DNA of 39,306 bases from Caulobacteraceae bacterium. GTDB lineage: Bacteria; Pseudomonadota; Alphaproteobacteria; Caulobacterales; Caulobacteraceae. Numbering within the stretch: the first letter of the stretch is position 1; each line of letters starts with the position of its first letter. Location: NCBI GenBank assembly GCA_019247715.1, contig JAFBAO010000041.1:1-39306 (forward strand), given 5' to 3'. This document shows, one piece after another, positions 15,705-22,459 of the stretch. The translations under genes were made by a program, and so were the position numbers. The notes under the pieces were generated by a model. It was not told the DNA's origin. It did no database searches and saw only the letters and a list, made by a program, of their open reading frames with translations.

Positions 15705-16709
15705 GGGAAAGTCCCTTTGTGGGGTGGGGTTCGAGCCCGTCGGCTCGTGACCGCCCCGCGCCGACAGGCGGCGGTCCCCACAAGGGCTTTGAGCGCCAGC
15801 GTCCCTTGTGGGGACCGACGGATGGTGGCGAGGTCGCTGGAGCCAGAGGGCGACCCCAACCCGCATGGACGTCCCTTCAGCGATCCTCGGAACGGCCCGG
15901 CGCCAGTCGGCCAGCGCCGCCAGGTGCTCGACCGCCTCTGGGCAGCCCCCAACGCTGAGCGCGAACCGGCCGGCCTCGTCCCAGGCGTTCTGGTCACGGC
16001 CTTCGAACCGGGCCGCATAGGACCAGGCCATGCTGTCGGCGCTCGCCAGCAGGCGCCGAACGTCAGGATCGAGCAGCGAGGTCCGCTTGCAGCCGAACCC
16101 GTGCAGCCGCAGGTCCGGCCGATCGAGGAGGATGCCGCCCAGGATGGCGGCGATCACCGAAGGGTCGCCCTGGCGCTTGCAGAGCGAGCCCACACCCACC
16201 CAGGCGCCGTGGCCGATGCGGTCGCCGTAAGCCTCGAGGTGGCGGCGGTAATCGTCGACGGATCGGCCTTGCGGCACCGGCAGCAGGTGGACGACGCCCG
16301 GGCCGGCGTCGAGAATCGCATCGAACCGGTCGATGGTGAGCGCCTGGTGCTGCGCCACCGTCAGCCCGGTCGCCTTCAAGGCGGGGCGCTCGCACATGTA
16401 GTCCTGCGTGGACGCCGCGATCAGGCCGGTTCGGGCATACCGGCGAATCATCGCCGCGTAGGCCTGCGGCGACTGGTCGAAGCCGCCGCGCAGCGTCACC
16501 TGGGTGAAGGCCCCGGAATCCAGCATCCAGGGTTCGTCGCAACCCAGAAACGGCACGTCGCACGCCCGGTCTCGCAGCACGTTCGCCGAAACGCACACCC
16601 GAAAGCCGCGCAAAGTCAGCGGCCAGGCCAGCCGCGGATGGTGGACGCCGACATAGAAGCGGAAATCCGCGTCGCGGGTCAGGGGCCAGGAGGGATCATC
16701 GGGCCGCAT
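15705..16709 (-). CDS. DpdA-like (DUF7221) queuine-transglycosylase-fold protein
   Basis: This resembles phage- and plasmid-type DpdA, TGT-fold enzymes that insert 7-deazaguanine into DNA. Starting at ATG 16709, visible hallmarks are RFYVGVHHPRLAWPL, PWMLDSGAFTQVTLRGGF (the DSGAFT motif common to TGT-like enzymes, near residues 61-66), STQDYMCERPALKATG, HLLPVPQGRSVDDYRRHL, GVGSLCKRQGDP and GFGCKRTSLL...ADSMAWSYAARF. The recognisable part ends near residue 285. After it, some 50 residues of linker-like sequence continue in frame into the DUF2493 gene, so the end given is the boundary and no stop codon is seen. No preQ0 synthesis or other dpd genes are present. It overlaps the preceding gene by 14 bases. 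Confidence 0.7.
15711..15817 (-). promoter_or_regulatory. Hairpin with alternative pairing before DUF2493
   Basis: Arms at 15772-15786 and 15803-15817 form a perfect 15-bp stem (CGGTCCCCACAAGGG and its complement, 16-nt loop). A third element at 15711-15724 (CCCCACAAAGGGAC on the minus strand) repeats the first arm with one extra A and overlaps the ribosome-site region of ATG 15704. The middle arm can therefore pair either with the first arm or with the ribosome-site region. Two smaller hairpins (CGCCG/CGGCG, CGAGCC/GGCTCG) lie between. A regulatory role is inference. Confidence 0.5.
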
Positions 16710-17247
16710 GACCGCCTCCGGCCGCCTCGCACCGCCGACGCTCGGCGCGCAGCGCTTCCACCACCTCGAGGTCGCGATGGTGCTGGATCAGGTGCTCGAG
16801 GCGGTCGCCCGGCAGCCGGCGCGGGTCCAGGCGCGGTCCCTTCAGCCGAGGAAGCACCCGACCCATGGCGAGTTGGCGATCGCGGTTGACCGCCTCGGTG
16901 ATGAGGATTCCGAGTTCGGCCCGGGACCACACCCGGTCCAGGCCATGAAGGTCATGACCGACGGGATCGCGCGCCGCCCGCAGGCGGCGGACCAGCTCCG
17001 CCACGGCGCGGGCGTCTCGGGACGCGCGGATGCGCCCGGGGGTCAGGGTCCGGGCGGTGCGGTCGAACCGCTCGTAGAGCCGGCTGCGGGGGCGCATCAG
17101 GCCGCTTTGGCGGTCGAGTTCGGCCAGCCACGCCGCGAGGTCGCCGAACGGCGGGACCTTCATGGCGCAGCCCGCCAGGGGGCGAGGCTCGGGCGCCGCC
17201 TCCACGGGCCCCTCGCGTGCGAAGCGCAGGAGAGGGGAGGGCGTCAT
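16696..17247 (-). CDS. Conserved-looking hypothetical protein
   Basis: The protein has 183 aa from ATG 17247 (MTPSPLLRFAREGPVEA). The frame is open to 17424, but that part overlaps gcrA and does not read as protein. No domain is recognised. It is very Arg-rich (for example RTLTPGRIRASRDARAVAELVRRLRAARDP), with a mostly helical pattern and ending in RRRCEAAGGGHAAR. This suggests nucleic-acid contact, but that is a guess. The gene starts 15 bp after the gcrA stop and overlaps the DpdA-like gene by 14 bp, so the three are probably one operon. Confidence 0.55.
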   Translation of the reverse strand: MTPSPLLRFAREGPVEAAPEPRPLAGCAMKVPPFGDLAAWLAELDRQSGLMRPRSRLYERFDRTARTLTPGRIRASRDARAVAELVRRLRAARDPVGHDLHGLDRVWSRAELGILITEAVNRDRQLAMGRVLPRLKGPRLDPRRLPGDRLEHLIQHHRDLEVVEALRAERRRCEAAGGGHAAR

Positions 17248-17261
17248 GGCCAACGCCCCGC

Positions 17262-17783
17262 TCAGACCAGGCCCGCCAGGGCGCGCCGCACGATAGGGTC
17301 GCGGTCGGATCGCCAGGCGGTTCCCGCGCGCACGCCCAGGGCCTCGTGGGCGGCGCAGTAGCGGCCGTCCGTGCGGCGGCCGCGGAAGGTGAAGTCCGGG
17401 CTCTTGGGGTCGCCGATCGGCCACTTGCAGGCGTGGGCGCCTAGATGGACGAGATTGGCGACCAGGCCCGGCTCGTCGGGCGCGGCGACAAGGTGCGGGA
17501 CCGGACGGGGGATCAGCGCCCGGCGGGAGGTACTCGCCGGCGTGGCGGGCCGTGCAAGACGGGCGGCACGGGGCGCCGACACCCGCGGCGCCCGTTCAGG
17601 CTTGGAGGGCGCCCCGCGGCCGCTCAGGCCCAGGCGGTGGATCTTGCCGATGACGGCGTTGCGGGTGACGCCGCCGAGCTGCTTGGCGATCTGTGACGCC
17701 GACAGTCCGTCCAGCCAAAGCTTGGAAAGAGTCGTGACGCGATCATCGGACCAGCTGAGGGCCGGCATAGTGGACGGGGACAT
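17262..17783 (-). CDS. gcrA: GcrA-family cell-cycle regulator, plasmid-borne
   Basis: The protein has 173 aa. The N-terminal GcrA DNA-binding domain is clear at about residues 10-56: LSWSDDRVTTLSKLWLDGLS, then ASQIAKQLGGVTRNAVIGK, then IHRLGLSGR. The C-terminal signature is also present: ACKWPIGDPKSPDFTFRG and YCAAHEALG, near residues 120-150, which in the family contacts the housekeeping sigma factor. The linker is Ala/Pro/Arg-rich. GcrA activates promoters methylated at GANTC by CcrM. A plasmid copy could tune host cell-cycle genes or plasmid genes to replication. GGAGGAG lies seven bases before the ATG. It leads the operon with the two downstream genes. Confidence 0.9.
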   Translation of the reverse strand: MSPSTMPALSWSDDRVTTLSKLWLDGLSASQIAKQLGGVTRNAVIGKIHRLGLSGRGAPSKPERAPRVSAPRAARLARPATPASTSRRALIPRPVPHLVAAPDEPGLVANLVHLGAHACKWPIGDPKSPDFTFRGRRTDGRYCAAHEALGVRAGTAWRSDRDPIVRRALAGLV

Positions 17784-17945
17784 GGCGGTGCTCCTCCAGA
17801 CGCGCCCCTGATCGAGCGCACCGGGCCCCGCCCTTCCTTTCTGCTCCCTCGGGTCGGCCGCGGGCTGAACCCCGACCGGTCAACAATCGACGGCAGCACC
17901 GGCATCAGTGGCTACTCGACCGCCCCGCCAATGGTCCGAAAGCTC

Positions 17946-18335
17946 TCAACGACCAGGCGATCTGGACGCCAGGACCGCGCGGAAGACATCCGGCAGCGCC
18001 ACGTTCGGCGGCGCGCCCTCGAACATCGGGGCGATCTGTTCGGGGCTGTACCCAGCCAAGCCACAGCCGATCGGCGTGAGCTGGAAGCCGAGGCCCGGCC
18101 GACGCCGGGTGTAGTCGAGGAACGCCTCGACGTGGGCGCGGATCACGTCCAGCGGGAGGACGCCAAGCTGGCGATCCTTCGTCGGAATGGCGTAGGCCTG
18201 TCCCTGCGGGCCAACCCCCCGCCCGTAGATGGCGCCGCGGTGCTGCCGCGCCCACAAGGCAGCGCCCTTGCCGTGGCGGCCGGCGAGGTTGGATCCGAAG
18301 ACGAAGATGGGATCAGTCGACGTCGGGACGGGCAT
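17946..18335 (-). CDS. A1S_2505-like phage/plasmid protein
   Basis: The protein has 129 aa: DPIFVFGSNLAGRHGKGAAL, then YGRGVGPQGQAYAIPTKD, then LTPIGCGLAGYSPEQIAPMF and PPNVALPDVF. The pattern FVFGSNLAGRHGKGAA with GCGLAGY matches the A1S_2505-type phage non-structural family, whose glycine-rich segments recall macro-domain nucleotide-binding loops. Its function is unknown. It is flanked on both sides by spacers of about 160 bp, so it probably has its own promoter. Confidence 0.7.
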   Translation of the reverse strand: MPVPTSTDPIFVFGSNLAGRHGKGAALWARQHRGAIYGRGVGPQGQAYAIPTKDRQLGVLPLDVIRAHVEAFLDYTRRRPGLGFQLTPIGCGLAGYSPEQIAPMFEGAPPNVALPDVFRAVLASRSPGR

Positions 18336-18509
18336 GTCAGAGCTCCTGGCTACCGCCGCTCACCGCGAGCGGGTCAGCAAGTCGTGACGCCGGGGGTCCC
18401 CGCACAGTCACCGGAGCCGGCGCCCGGCGGAGGAGAACGGCGAAGCCGCCGTTGACTTTGCGGGTCCGGCGCCATGATCGAGCGACCAACGCGCAGCCCT
18501 TCTATCCGC

Positions 18510-19238
18510 TCACATCAGCCCCAGGGCCTTCAGGCTCACCACCTGGTCACCCGCAACGATGAAGTGGTCGTACACGACGATCTGCAGGACCTTGACCGCC
18601 TCGGCCACCTGCTTGGTCATGTCGATGTCGGCCCGCGAAGGCGTGGGATCGCCGGACGGATGGTTGTGCGCAAGCAGGATCGCGCTCGCTGAGAGTTCCA
18701 GCGCCCGCCGGGCCACCTCCCGCGGATAGACCGGCGCGTGGTCGACGGTCCCCACGCCTAGCCGCTCATCGGCGATCAGCTGGTTTTTCCGGTCGAGGAA
18801 GAGGACGTGAAACACCTCCCGCGGCAAGGCGGCGAGCCGGGCGCGCAGGTAGGTCTTCACCGCTTCGGTGCTGCCCAGCACCGTGCGCTGGCGCAAGGGA
18901 TGCTTGAGCACCCGCAAGAGGAGAGCATGTAGCAAGGTGAGCTCGCACGCCGCATCCCGGCCGATCACCCGGGCAAGCTCGGGCTCGGTGGCGCCGAAGA
19001 TGCGCCCCACGCCGCCAAACCGCCGCAGCAAGGCGTCGGCGGCCCCGACGGGGTTTAGGCCCGGCCGCAGACAGCGGCTCAGGACCAGGGCGAGGGTGTC
19101 GCCCTCGTCCAGCCCGGCCGCACCGAAGGCGGCGAAGCGGTCACGCAGCTCGGCGCAGGGATCGGCCGCGGGCGCAATCACCGCCGGCGCGAGCGCCTCG
19201 GCCAGGCCGGGCGCGAAGAGGTCGCCCTGCTCATCCAT
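18510..19238 (-). CDS. radC: RadC-family (JAB domain) protein
   Basis: The protein has 242 aa. An N-terminal helix-hairpin-helix region (RFGGVGRIFGATEPELARVIG) precedes the RadC/JAB domain: FLDRKNQLIADERLGVGTVDHAPVYPREV, then the zinc-binding HNHPSGDPTPSRADI near residues 190-204. RadC-like genes are common on mobile elements; the original DNA-repair role has been questioned, and the function here is open. It overlaps the DUF7007 gene by 8 bp, so those two are cotranscribed. Confidence 0.88.
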   Translation of the reverse strand: MDEQGDLFAPGLAEALAPAVIAPAADPCAELRDRFAAFGAAGLDEGDTLALVLSRCLRPGLNPVGAADALLRRFGGVGRIFGATEPELARVIGRDAACELTLLHALLLRVLKHPLRQRTVLGSTEAVKTYLRARLAALPREVFHVLFLDRKNQLIADERLGVGTVDHAPVYPREVARRALELSASAILLAHNHPSGDPTPSRADIDMTKQVAEAVKVLQIVVYDHFIVAGDQVVSLKALGLM

Positions 19239-19602
19239 GGCCTGGCTCCCCGGCCTCGTCGGTCAGACCGAGCAGGGCGAGGTGACCTGGATGCCAGGCG
19301 CGGACCGTGCGGATCGCCGCCGCGCGCAGCGCCGGGCCACGCGCGGGCTCAGGCTCGAAGGTGTCGAGGCCGAGCGCCAGATAGGGGAGGGCCCAGTCGC
19401 AGTCCTCCTCGAACCAGCCGTTGGCGCTGTAGCCGGTCTGCCGGATCGCCGCAGGCATGCGCGCCAGCGCGTCCGACGAGACGCACAGGCCGCCATGCGA
19501 GGCGGTCGTGACTGCGACCGCATCGGGCCCGAGCGGCGTGACGGTCTGGATCGCACCCCAGGGCGAGACGGATCCGCAGCGGGGCGGGAAGGGATAGAGC
19601 AT
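19231..19602 (-). CDS. DUF7007 domain protein
   Basis: The protein has 123 aa from ATG 19602 (MLYPFPPRCG), preferred over a TTG at 19614 because GGAG sits eight bases before it. The SPWGAIQTVTPLG, ASHGGLCVSS and NGWFEEDCDWALPYLAL segments match DUF7007, found on alphaproteobacterial plasmids next to RadC- and DUF4326-type genes. Its function is unknown. The EEDCDW motif is its most conserved-looking part. Confidence 0.75.
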   Translation of the reverse strand: MLYPFPPRCGSVSPWGAIQTVTPLGPDAVAVTTASHGGLCVSSDALARMPAAIRQTGYSANGWFEEDCDWALPYLALGLDTFEPEPARGPALRAAAIRTVRAWHPGHLALLGLTDEAGEPGHG

Positions 19603-19695
19603 GGCCGGCTCCAACGCCGGACGCGGGCCTATTCCCCCGTCCGGCTCGCCCGGCGGGCCCCTTCCTCCTTCCTTTCCGACGAGGCGGGCGGCCGC

Positions 19696-19992
19696 TCAGC
19701 CGCCGCGCCACCAAGCGATCATCGCCTCACGCGAACCGTTGGCGAGGCGTAGCAACAGGTCGCCGTGGCAGGCCGCCGGGGCGCAGAAGCACACCAGGTC
19801 CTTGCCGCGCAGGCTCGGCATCGCCCGCAGCAGGTGATGCTGCCCACGCAGCCAGGCCTCGTGTTTGACGATCACCGCCGCCCGGTCGCCGTCCGGTCCG
19901 ATCCGGAACGGATTGCCCCACGGACTGCCGCGCCCGATGTAGACCGCGCCCTCGGGGACGCCCGCCACCCGCTTGTTCAAGACCTTGCACAT
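19696..19992 (-). CDS. DUF4326 domain protein
   Basis: The protein has 98 aa: KRVAGVPEGAVYIGRGSPWG followed by NPF, then KDLVCFCAPAACHGDLLLRLAN. This is the classic DUF4326 pattern (GR.SPWGNPF and C.C.P..CHGD), a small family shared by phages and plasmids. The Cys/His cluster could bind metal. AAAGGAG precedes the ATG by seven bases. The gene start overlaps the end of the upstream ORF by 16 bases. Confidence 0.85.
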   Translation of the reverse strand: MCKVLNKRVAGVPEGAVYIGRGSPWGNPFRIGPDGDRAAVIVKHEAWLRGQHHLLRAMPSLRGKDLVCFCAPAACHGDLLLRLANGSREAMIAWWRGG

Positions 19993-20444
19993 CCGCGTGC
20001 TCCTTTGCCCTGGCCGCTCCCTGCGAGCGGCGACGGCGGCTCGGGTCGCGTCGGGGCCCCGGTTGTCACGGGCGCCCCGACGGTGCGGACGGGAACGGCG
20101 CCCGCCGTTGACGAGCGGGGTGACGCGCCACGCTGGGACGACGCCGCGCAGACCTCACGACCAACACGACCGCGGCACCCCTCGCGGCCGGCAGCGACCA
20201 GGACCCGGTGGATGTGCCGGGGGTAGACGCTGACCGCCTTCCAGTAGGCGGCCATGATCCCCTTGTTCTGGGTCCAGCTCCGCTGCGCCCGCCCCGCCGC
20301 GTCCATCGCCAGCCCGGCGAGGATCTCGGCCAGCGCCGTGCGCGCGCGCGGATCGAGCTCGGCCAGAGCGCGGGCGGCCGGCAAGCCGAGAACCGGATTG
20401 GCGATCTCGCGCCGGCGGCGCGCGGTCTCGGTTTCCGAGAGCAT
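19977..20444 (-). CDS. Hypothetical protein with a conserved core and an extended tail
   Basis: The protein has 155 aa from ATG 20444 (MLSETETARRRREIANPVLG). Residues 15-85, including ALAELDPRARTALAEILAGL and SWTQNKGIMAAYWKAVSVYP, resemble an unnamed short family on alphaproteobacterial plasmids that normally ends soon after the KAVSVYP..H motif. Here the frame runs on for about 60 low-complexity residues (SSQRGASPRSSTAG), as if the native stop had been lost or moved. An earlier start at 20507 would overlap the preceding gene. Confidence 0.55.
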   Translation of the reverse strand: MLSETETARRRREIANPVLGLPAARALAELDPRARTALAEILAGLAMDAAGRAQRSWTQNKGIMAAYWKAVSVYPRHIHRVLVAAGREGCRGRVGREVCAASSQRGASPRSSTAGAVPVRTVGAPVTTGAPTRPEPPSPLAGSGQGKGARGCARS

Positions 20445-20467
20445 ATCGGATGGCGTCGAGGGTCGCC

Positions 20468-20665
20468 TCACGACGCACCCTCCGACTCCAACTGGCTCCA
20501 GGTCCACCGAATCACCTGCTCGACCCAGGCCTCGGCCGGCTCCGTGGCGCGCGCCGCGGCCAAGCGCGCCGCGCCAGCGGTGTCGACGTCGAACAGACGC
20601 AGGTTGGTGACGAGCTGCTGGAGATCAGCCGGATAGGCCTCGGCCTCGCCGAGCGAGGCGATCAA
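20468..20665 (-). CDS. Small hypothetical protein, start uncertain
   Basis: The protein has 65 aa from TTG 20665, continuing IASLGEAEAYPADLQQLVTN, LRLFDVDTAG and WVEQVIRWTWSQLESEG. The frame is open upstream to about 20845 and reads plausibly as protein for another 25 codons (RFLRRCCIRQVAREEEEGAG) but contains no ATG, GTG or CTG. The real gene may begin upstream with a lost or shifted start. No family is recognised. It ends 24 bp before the next gene, so it is probably in the same operon. Confidence 0.45.
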   Translation of the reverse strand: MIASLGEAEAYPADLQQLVTNLRLFDVDTAGAARLAAARATEPAEAWVEQVIRWTWSQLESEGAS

Positions 20666-20884
20666 CCGGCTCGCCCAGCCGGCCCCTTCCTCCTCCTCCC
20701 GCGCGACCTGGCGGATGCAACAGCGCCGTAGGAAGCGGCCGCCCCTGGCGGAAGCGTCCCTAGCGGGTGTCGAGAAGCCTATGTTCGGAACTGAGCACCG
20801 ACCTTCCTCTGGCCGCGGCCGACGGCGGCGAGACGGTCCTCTTGGCGATCACCCAGCGACACTTGGGTGAGGCGCGCGGGGCGC

Positions 20885-21062
20885 GAAGCCGACCTCGAAC
20901 GAGGCGGCCGGGCCGGAGCCTCCGGTCTTCGCGGCGCTGCAGACCGGTTTCCAGCCTGGCCAGGCTTCACCCCCCGCGCCGCGCCTCGCCCCTGGCGGTC
21001 GCGTGATCGCGGCAAGGACCGCAAGGCCGCCCGGGGTGAGCCGGGCCAGCAGGAGAACGACG
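20885..21062 (+). ncRNA. Structured leader element, copy L2 (upstream of ssb 2)
   Basis: This copy is nearly collinear with L1. It contains CCTCG-AA-CGAGG, CCGGA-GCC-TCCGG, a GGTCT/AGACC stem, GGTTTCCA, AGCCTG-GC-CAGGCT (AGCCCG/CGGGCT in L1, a paired change), CGCG-TGAT-CGCG within an outer GCGGTC/GACCGC, and GCCCGG/CCGGGC just before AGGAG. It lies on the plus strand, whereas L1 and L3 are on the minus strand. Confidence 0.65.
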
Positions 21063-21425
21063 ATGCTCAACCAAGTCCAACTGATCGGCTTCACCGGCGC
21101 CGCTGCGGAGATCCGCACCACCCAGGGCGGCAAGCAGGTCGCCACGGTGCGGGTCTGCACCAGCCGCACGACCCGAAAGGGCGGCGAGCGGAAGGACTAC
21201 CCGACCTGGCATCAGATCGAGATCTGGGCCCCCGCGACGGTGAAGTGGCTCGCCGACAAGGGCCTGCCCGTGGGCGCCAAGGTCCTGGTCCAAGGCGAGA
21301 TCCGCCACGATCGCTTCATCGACAAGGACGGCGTCGAGCGGTTCTTCTCCAAGGTCGTGGTGGCCCGGCCGGGTCAGACCCTGATGGCGCTGGACCGCCG
21401 CGAGCCGGCGCCAGACGAGGCCTGA
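21063..21425 (+). CDS. ssb: Single-stranded DNA-binding protein, copy 2
   Basis: The protein has 120 aa, a paralogue of the gene at 11928: MLNQVQLIGFTGAAAEIRTT, RVCTSRTTRKGGERKDYPTW, VLVQGEIRHDRFIDKDGVER, FFSKVVVARPG. AGGAG is seven bases before the ATG. The C-terminus (PAPDEA) lacks the acidic-hydrophobic tip of bacterial SSB. It is the only plus-strand gene between 12 and 27 kb and has its own leader and terminator. Because leader plus gene were copied together, the two units probably arose by duplication or by separate acquisition of the same cassette. Confidence 0.88.
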   Translation: MLNQVQLIGFTGAAAEIRTTQGGKQVATVRVCTSRTTRKGGERKDYPTWHQIEIWAPATVKWLADKGLPVGAKVLVQGEIRHDRFIDKDGVERFFSKVVVARPGQTLMALDRREPAPDEA

Positions 21426-21432
21426 CGCAAAA

Positions 21433-21458
21433 GCCCCACCCGGCGGACCGGGTGGGGC
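21433..21458. terminator. Bidirectional terminator between ssb 2 and the convergent gene
   Basis: A perfect 11-bp stem GCCCCACCCGG/CCGGGTGGGGC with loop CGGA begins 7 bp after the ssb stop. Read on the minus strand it is followed by TTTT, so it can also end transcripts from 21495. Confidence 0.8.
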
Positions 21459-21494
21459 CTCTGCCTGTCGCAGGGTGCGGAAGGGCCGCGACGG

Positions 21495-21797
21495 TCAGGG
21501 CTGACCGAGGTCATCCGGGAGCTCGAGCGGCGGGACATGGGGGTCGTCGAACAGCATAAGATGCTGCAGGATCGCCTCCAGATCGGCCGGCTGGAGATGG
21601 CGGATGTCGTCGACGGTCACGCAGGCATAGCCACCGTCCGCGTTGAGCGAGCAGGTCACCCCGTCGCCTGCGTCGCCCGGCCGCCAAATCCGCCGCGCCG
21701 GCCCCCACTCGCTGCCGTAGCCGTCATAGGTCAGGACATAGCTGAGGCCGACCTCTTGGCAAAACGCCTGCGGATCGTCGAATTCGCCGCCGGCCAC
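21495..21797 (-). CDS. Hypothetical protein
   Basis: The protein has 100 aa from GTG 21797: FDDPQAFCQEVGLSYVLTYD, then RIWRPGDAGDGVTCSLNADG and VTVDDIRHLQPADLEAILQH. It looks like a compact soluble domain with a helical C-terminus. The frame before the GTG already reads protein-like (VTFYGRE) back to the stop of the preceding gene, so a non-standard start a few codons upstream is possible. No family is recognised. It follows the frameshifted small gene directly. Confidence 0.6.
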   Translation of the reverse strand: MAGGEFDDPQAFCQEVGLSYVLTYDGYGSEWGPARRIWRPGDAGDGVTCSLNADGGYACVTVDDIRHLQPADLEAILQHLMLFDDPHVPPLELPDDLGQP

Positions 21798-21821
21798 CTC
21801 CCGGCCATAGAAGGTGACGCC

Positions 21822-21987
21822 TTAGGCGCCGTCCTCAAGGTAGGCGAGCAGGTCGCCGCGGTCCTGGAAGGGTTCCTCCCAGTCCCGGCGCAGGCGCTCG
21901 CCTTCTATGGCGTCAAGCAGGTCCTCAAGGTGACCGGCGGGCACGGGCCCGCCGATGGGTGATGGTGGCGTCGACACGGTCGGCCAT
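21822..21987 (-). pseudogene. Small hypothetical gene with a one-base insertion
   Basis: ATG 21987 has a strong GGAG site seven bases upstream and opens MADRVDATITH, but this frame ends soon at a TGA. Removing one C from the CCC at 21957-21959 (minus strand ATCACCCATCGG) joins it to IGGPVPAGHLEDLLDAIEGE and on to DLLAYLEDGA, giving one natural-looking protein of about 54 aa (MADRVDATIT + IGGPVPAG). The function is unknown. It belongs to the same operon as 21495. Confidence 0.6.
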
Positions 21988-22083
21988 GGGCTTTCTCCTT
22001 TTCCAAGGTCCGCCCAAACCGCCCCTTTCTCCCGTTCCATCGGCCCCGTGCCCATCGACGCACCAGGACCTCGCCTGGCCTGA

Positions 22084-22449
22084 TCAAGCCGCCTGGGCAG
22101 CGAAGGGATCGACCAGCTTATGGATCGGCTGGGCCCGGCCCATCCAAGGTTCGGCCCGGACGCAGCGCACCCAGTCCGCGAAGCTCGGGATGAAGCCGAG
22201 GTCCTCGAGGACGTGCTGTTCGCCGATCAGCCGCACGGGCACGACCCGGCCGGTCGACAGCGTGATGGTCGCGCCAAAGAACCGCTCCAGCATGAAGACG
22301 CCCTCGGCATGGTGACGCAGCGCCCGATGCCGGAAGTCCGCGGTGATCGCCTTGGACTCGTCGAACCACTGGTGCAGCGGCAGGAAGTCCTCGGCCGTCC
22401 CGCCCCATTTGCTGACGCTGGAGAGGGCGTGGTGATAGCAGTGTCCCAT
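22084..22449 (-). CDS. DUF6915 family protein
   Basis: The protein has 121 aa from ATG 22449: MGHCYHHALSSVSKWGG, then LPLHQWFDESKAITADFRHR, ALRHHAEGVF and PVRLIGEQHVLEDLGFIPSF. The N-terminal YHHALSSV.KWGG and the HQWFDESKA motif are characteristic of DUF6915, a family of phages and plasmids with several conserved histidines that could coordinate metal. The reading frame is open upstream to 22866 but without coding character. It follows the DUF6878 gene by 10 bp, so the two are one operon. Confidence 0.8.
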   Translation of the reverse strand: MGHCYHHALSSVSKWGGTAEDFLPLHQWFDESKAITADFRHRALRHHAEGVFMLERFFGATITLSTGRVVPVRLIGEQHVLEDLGFIPSFADWVRCVRAEPWMGRAQPIHKLVDPFAAQAA

Positions 22450-22459
22450 CGCCGCCCCC

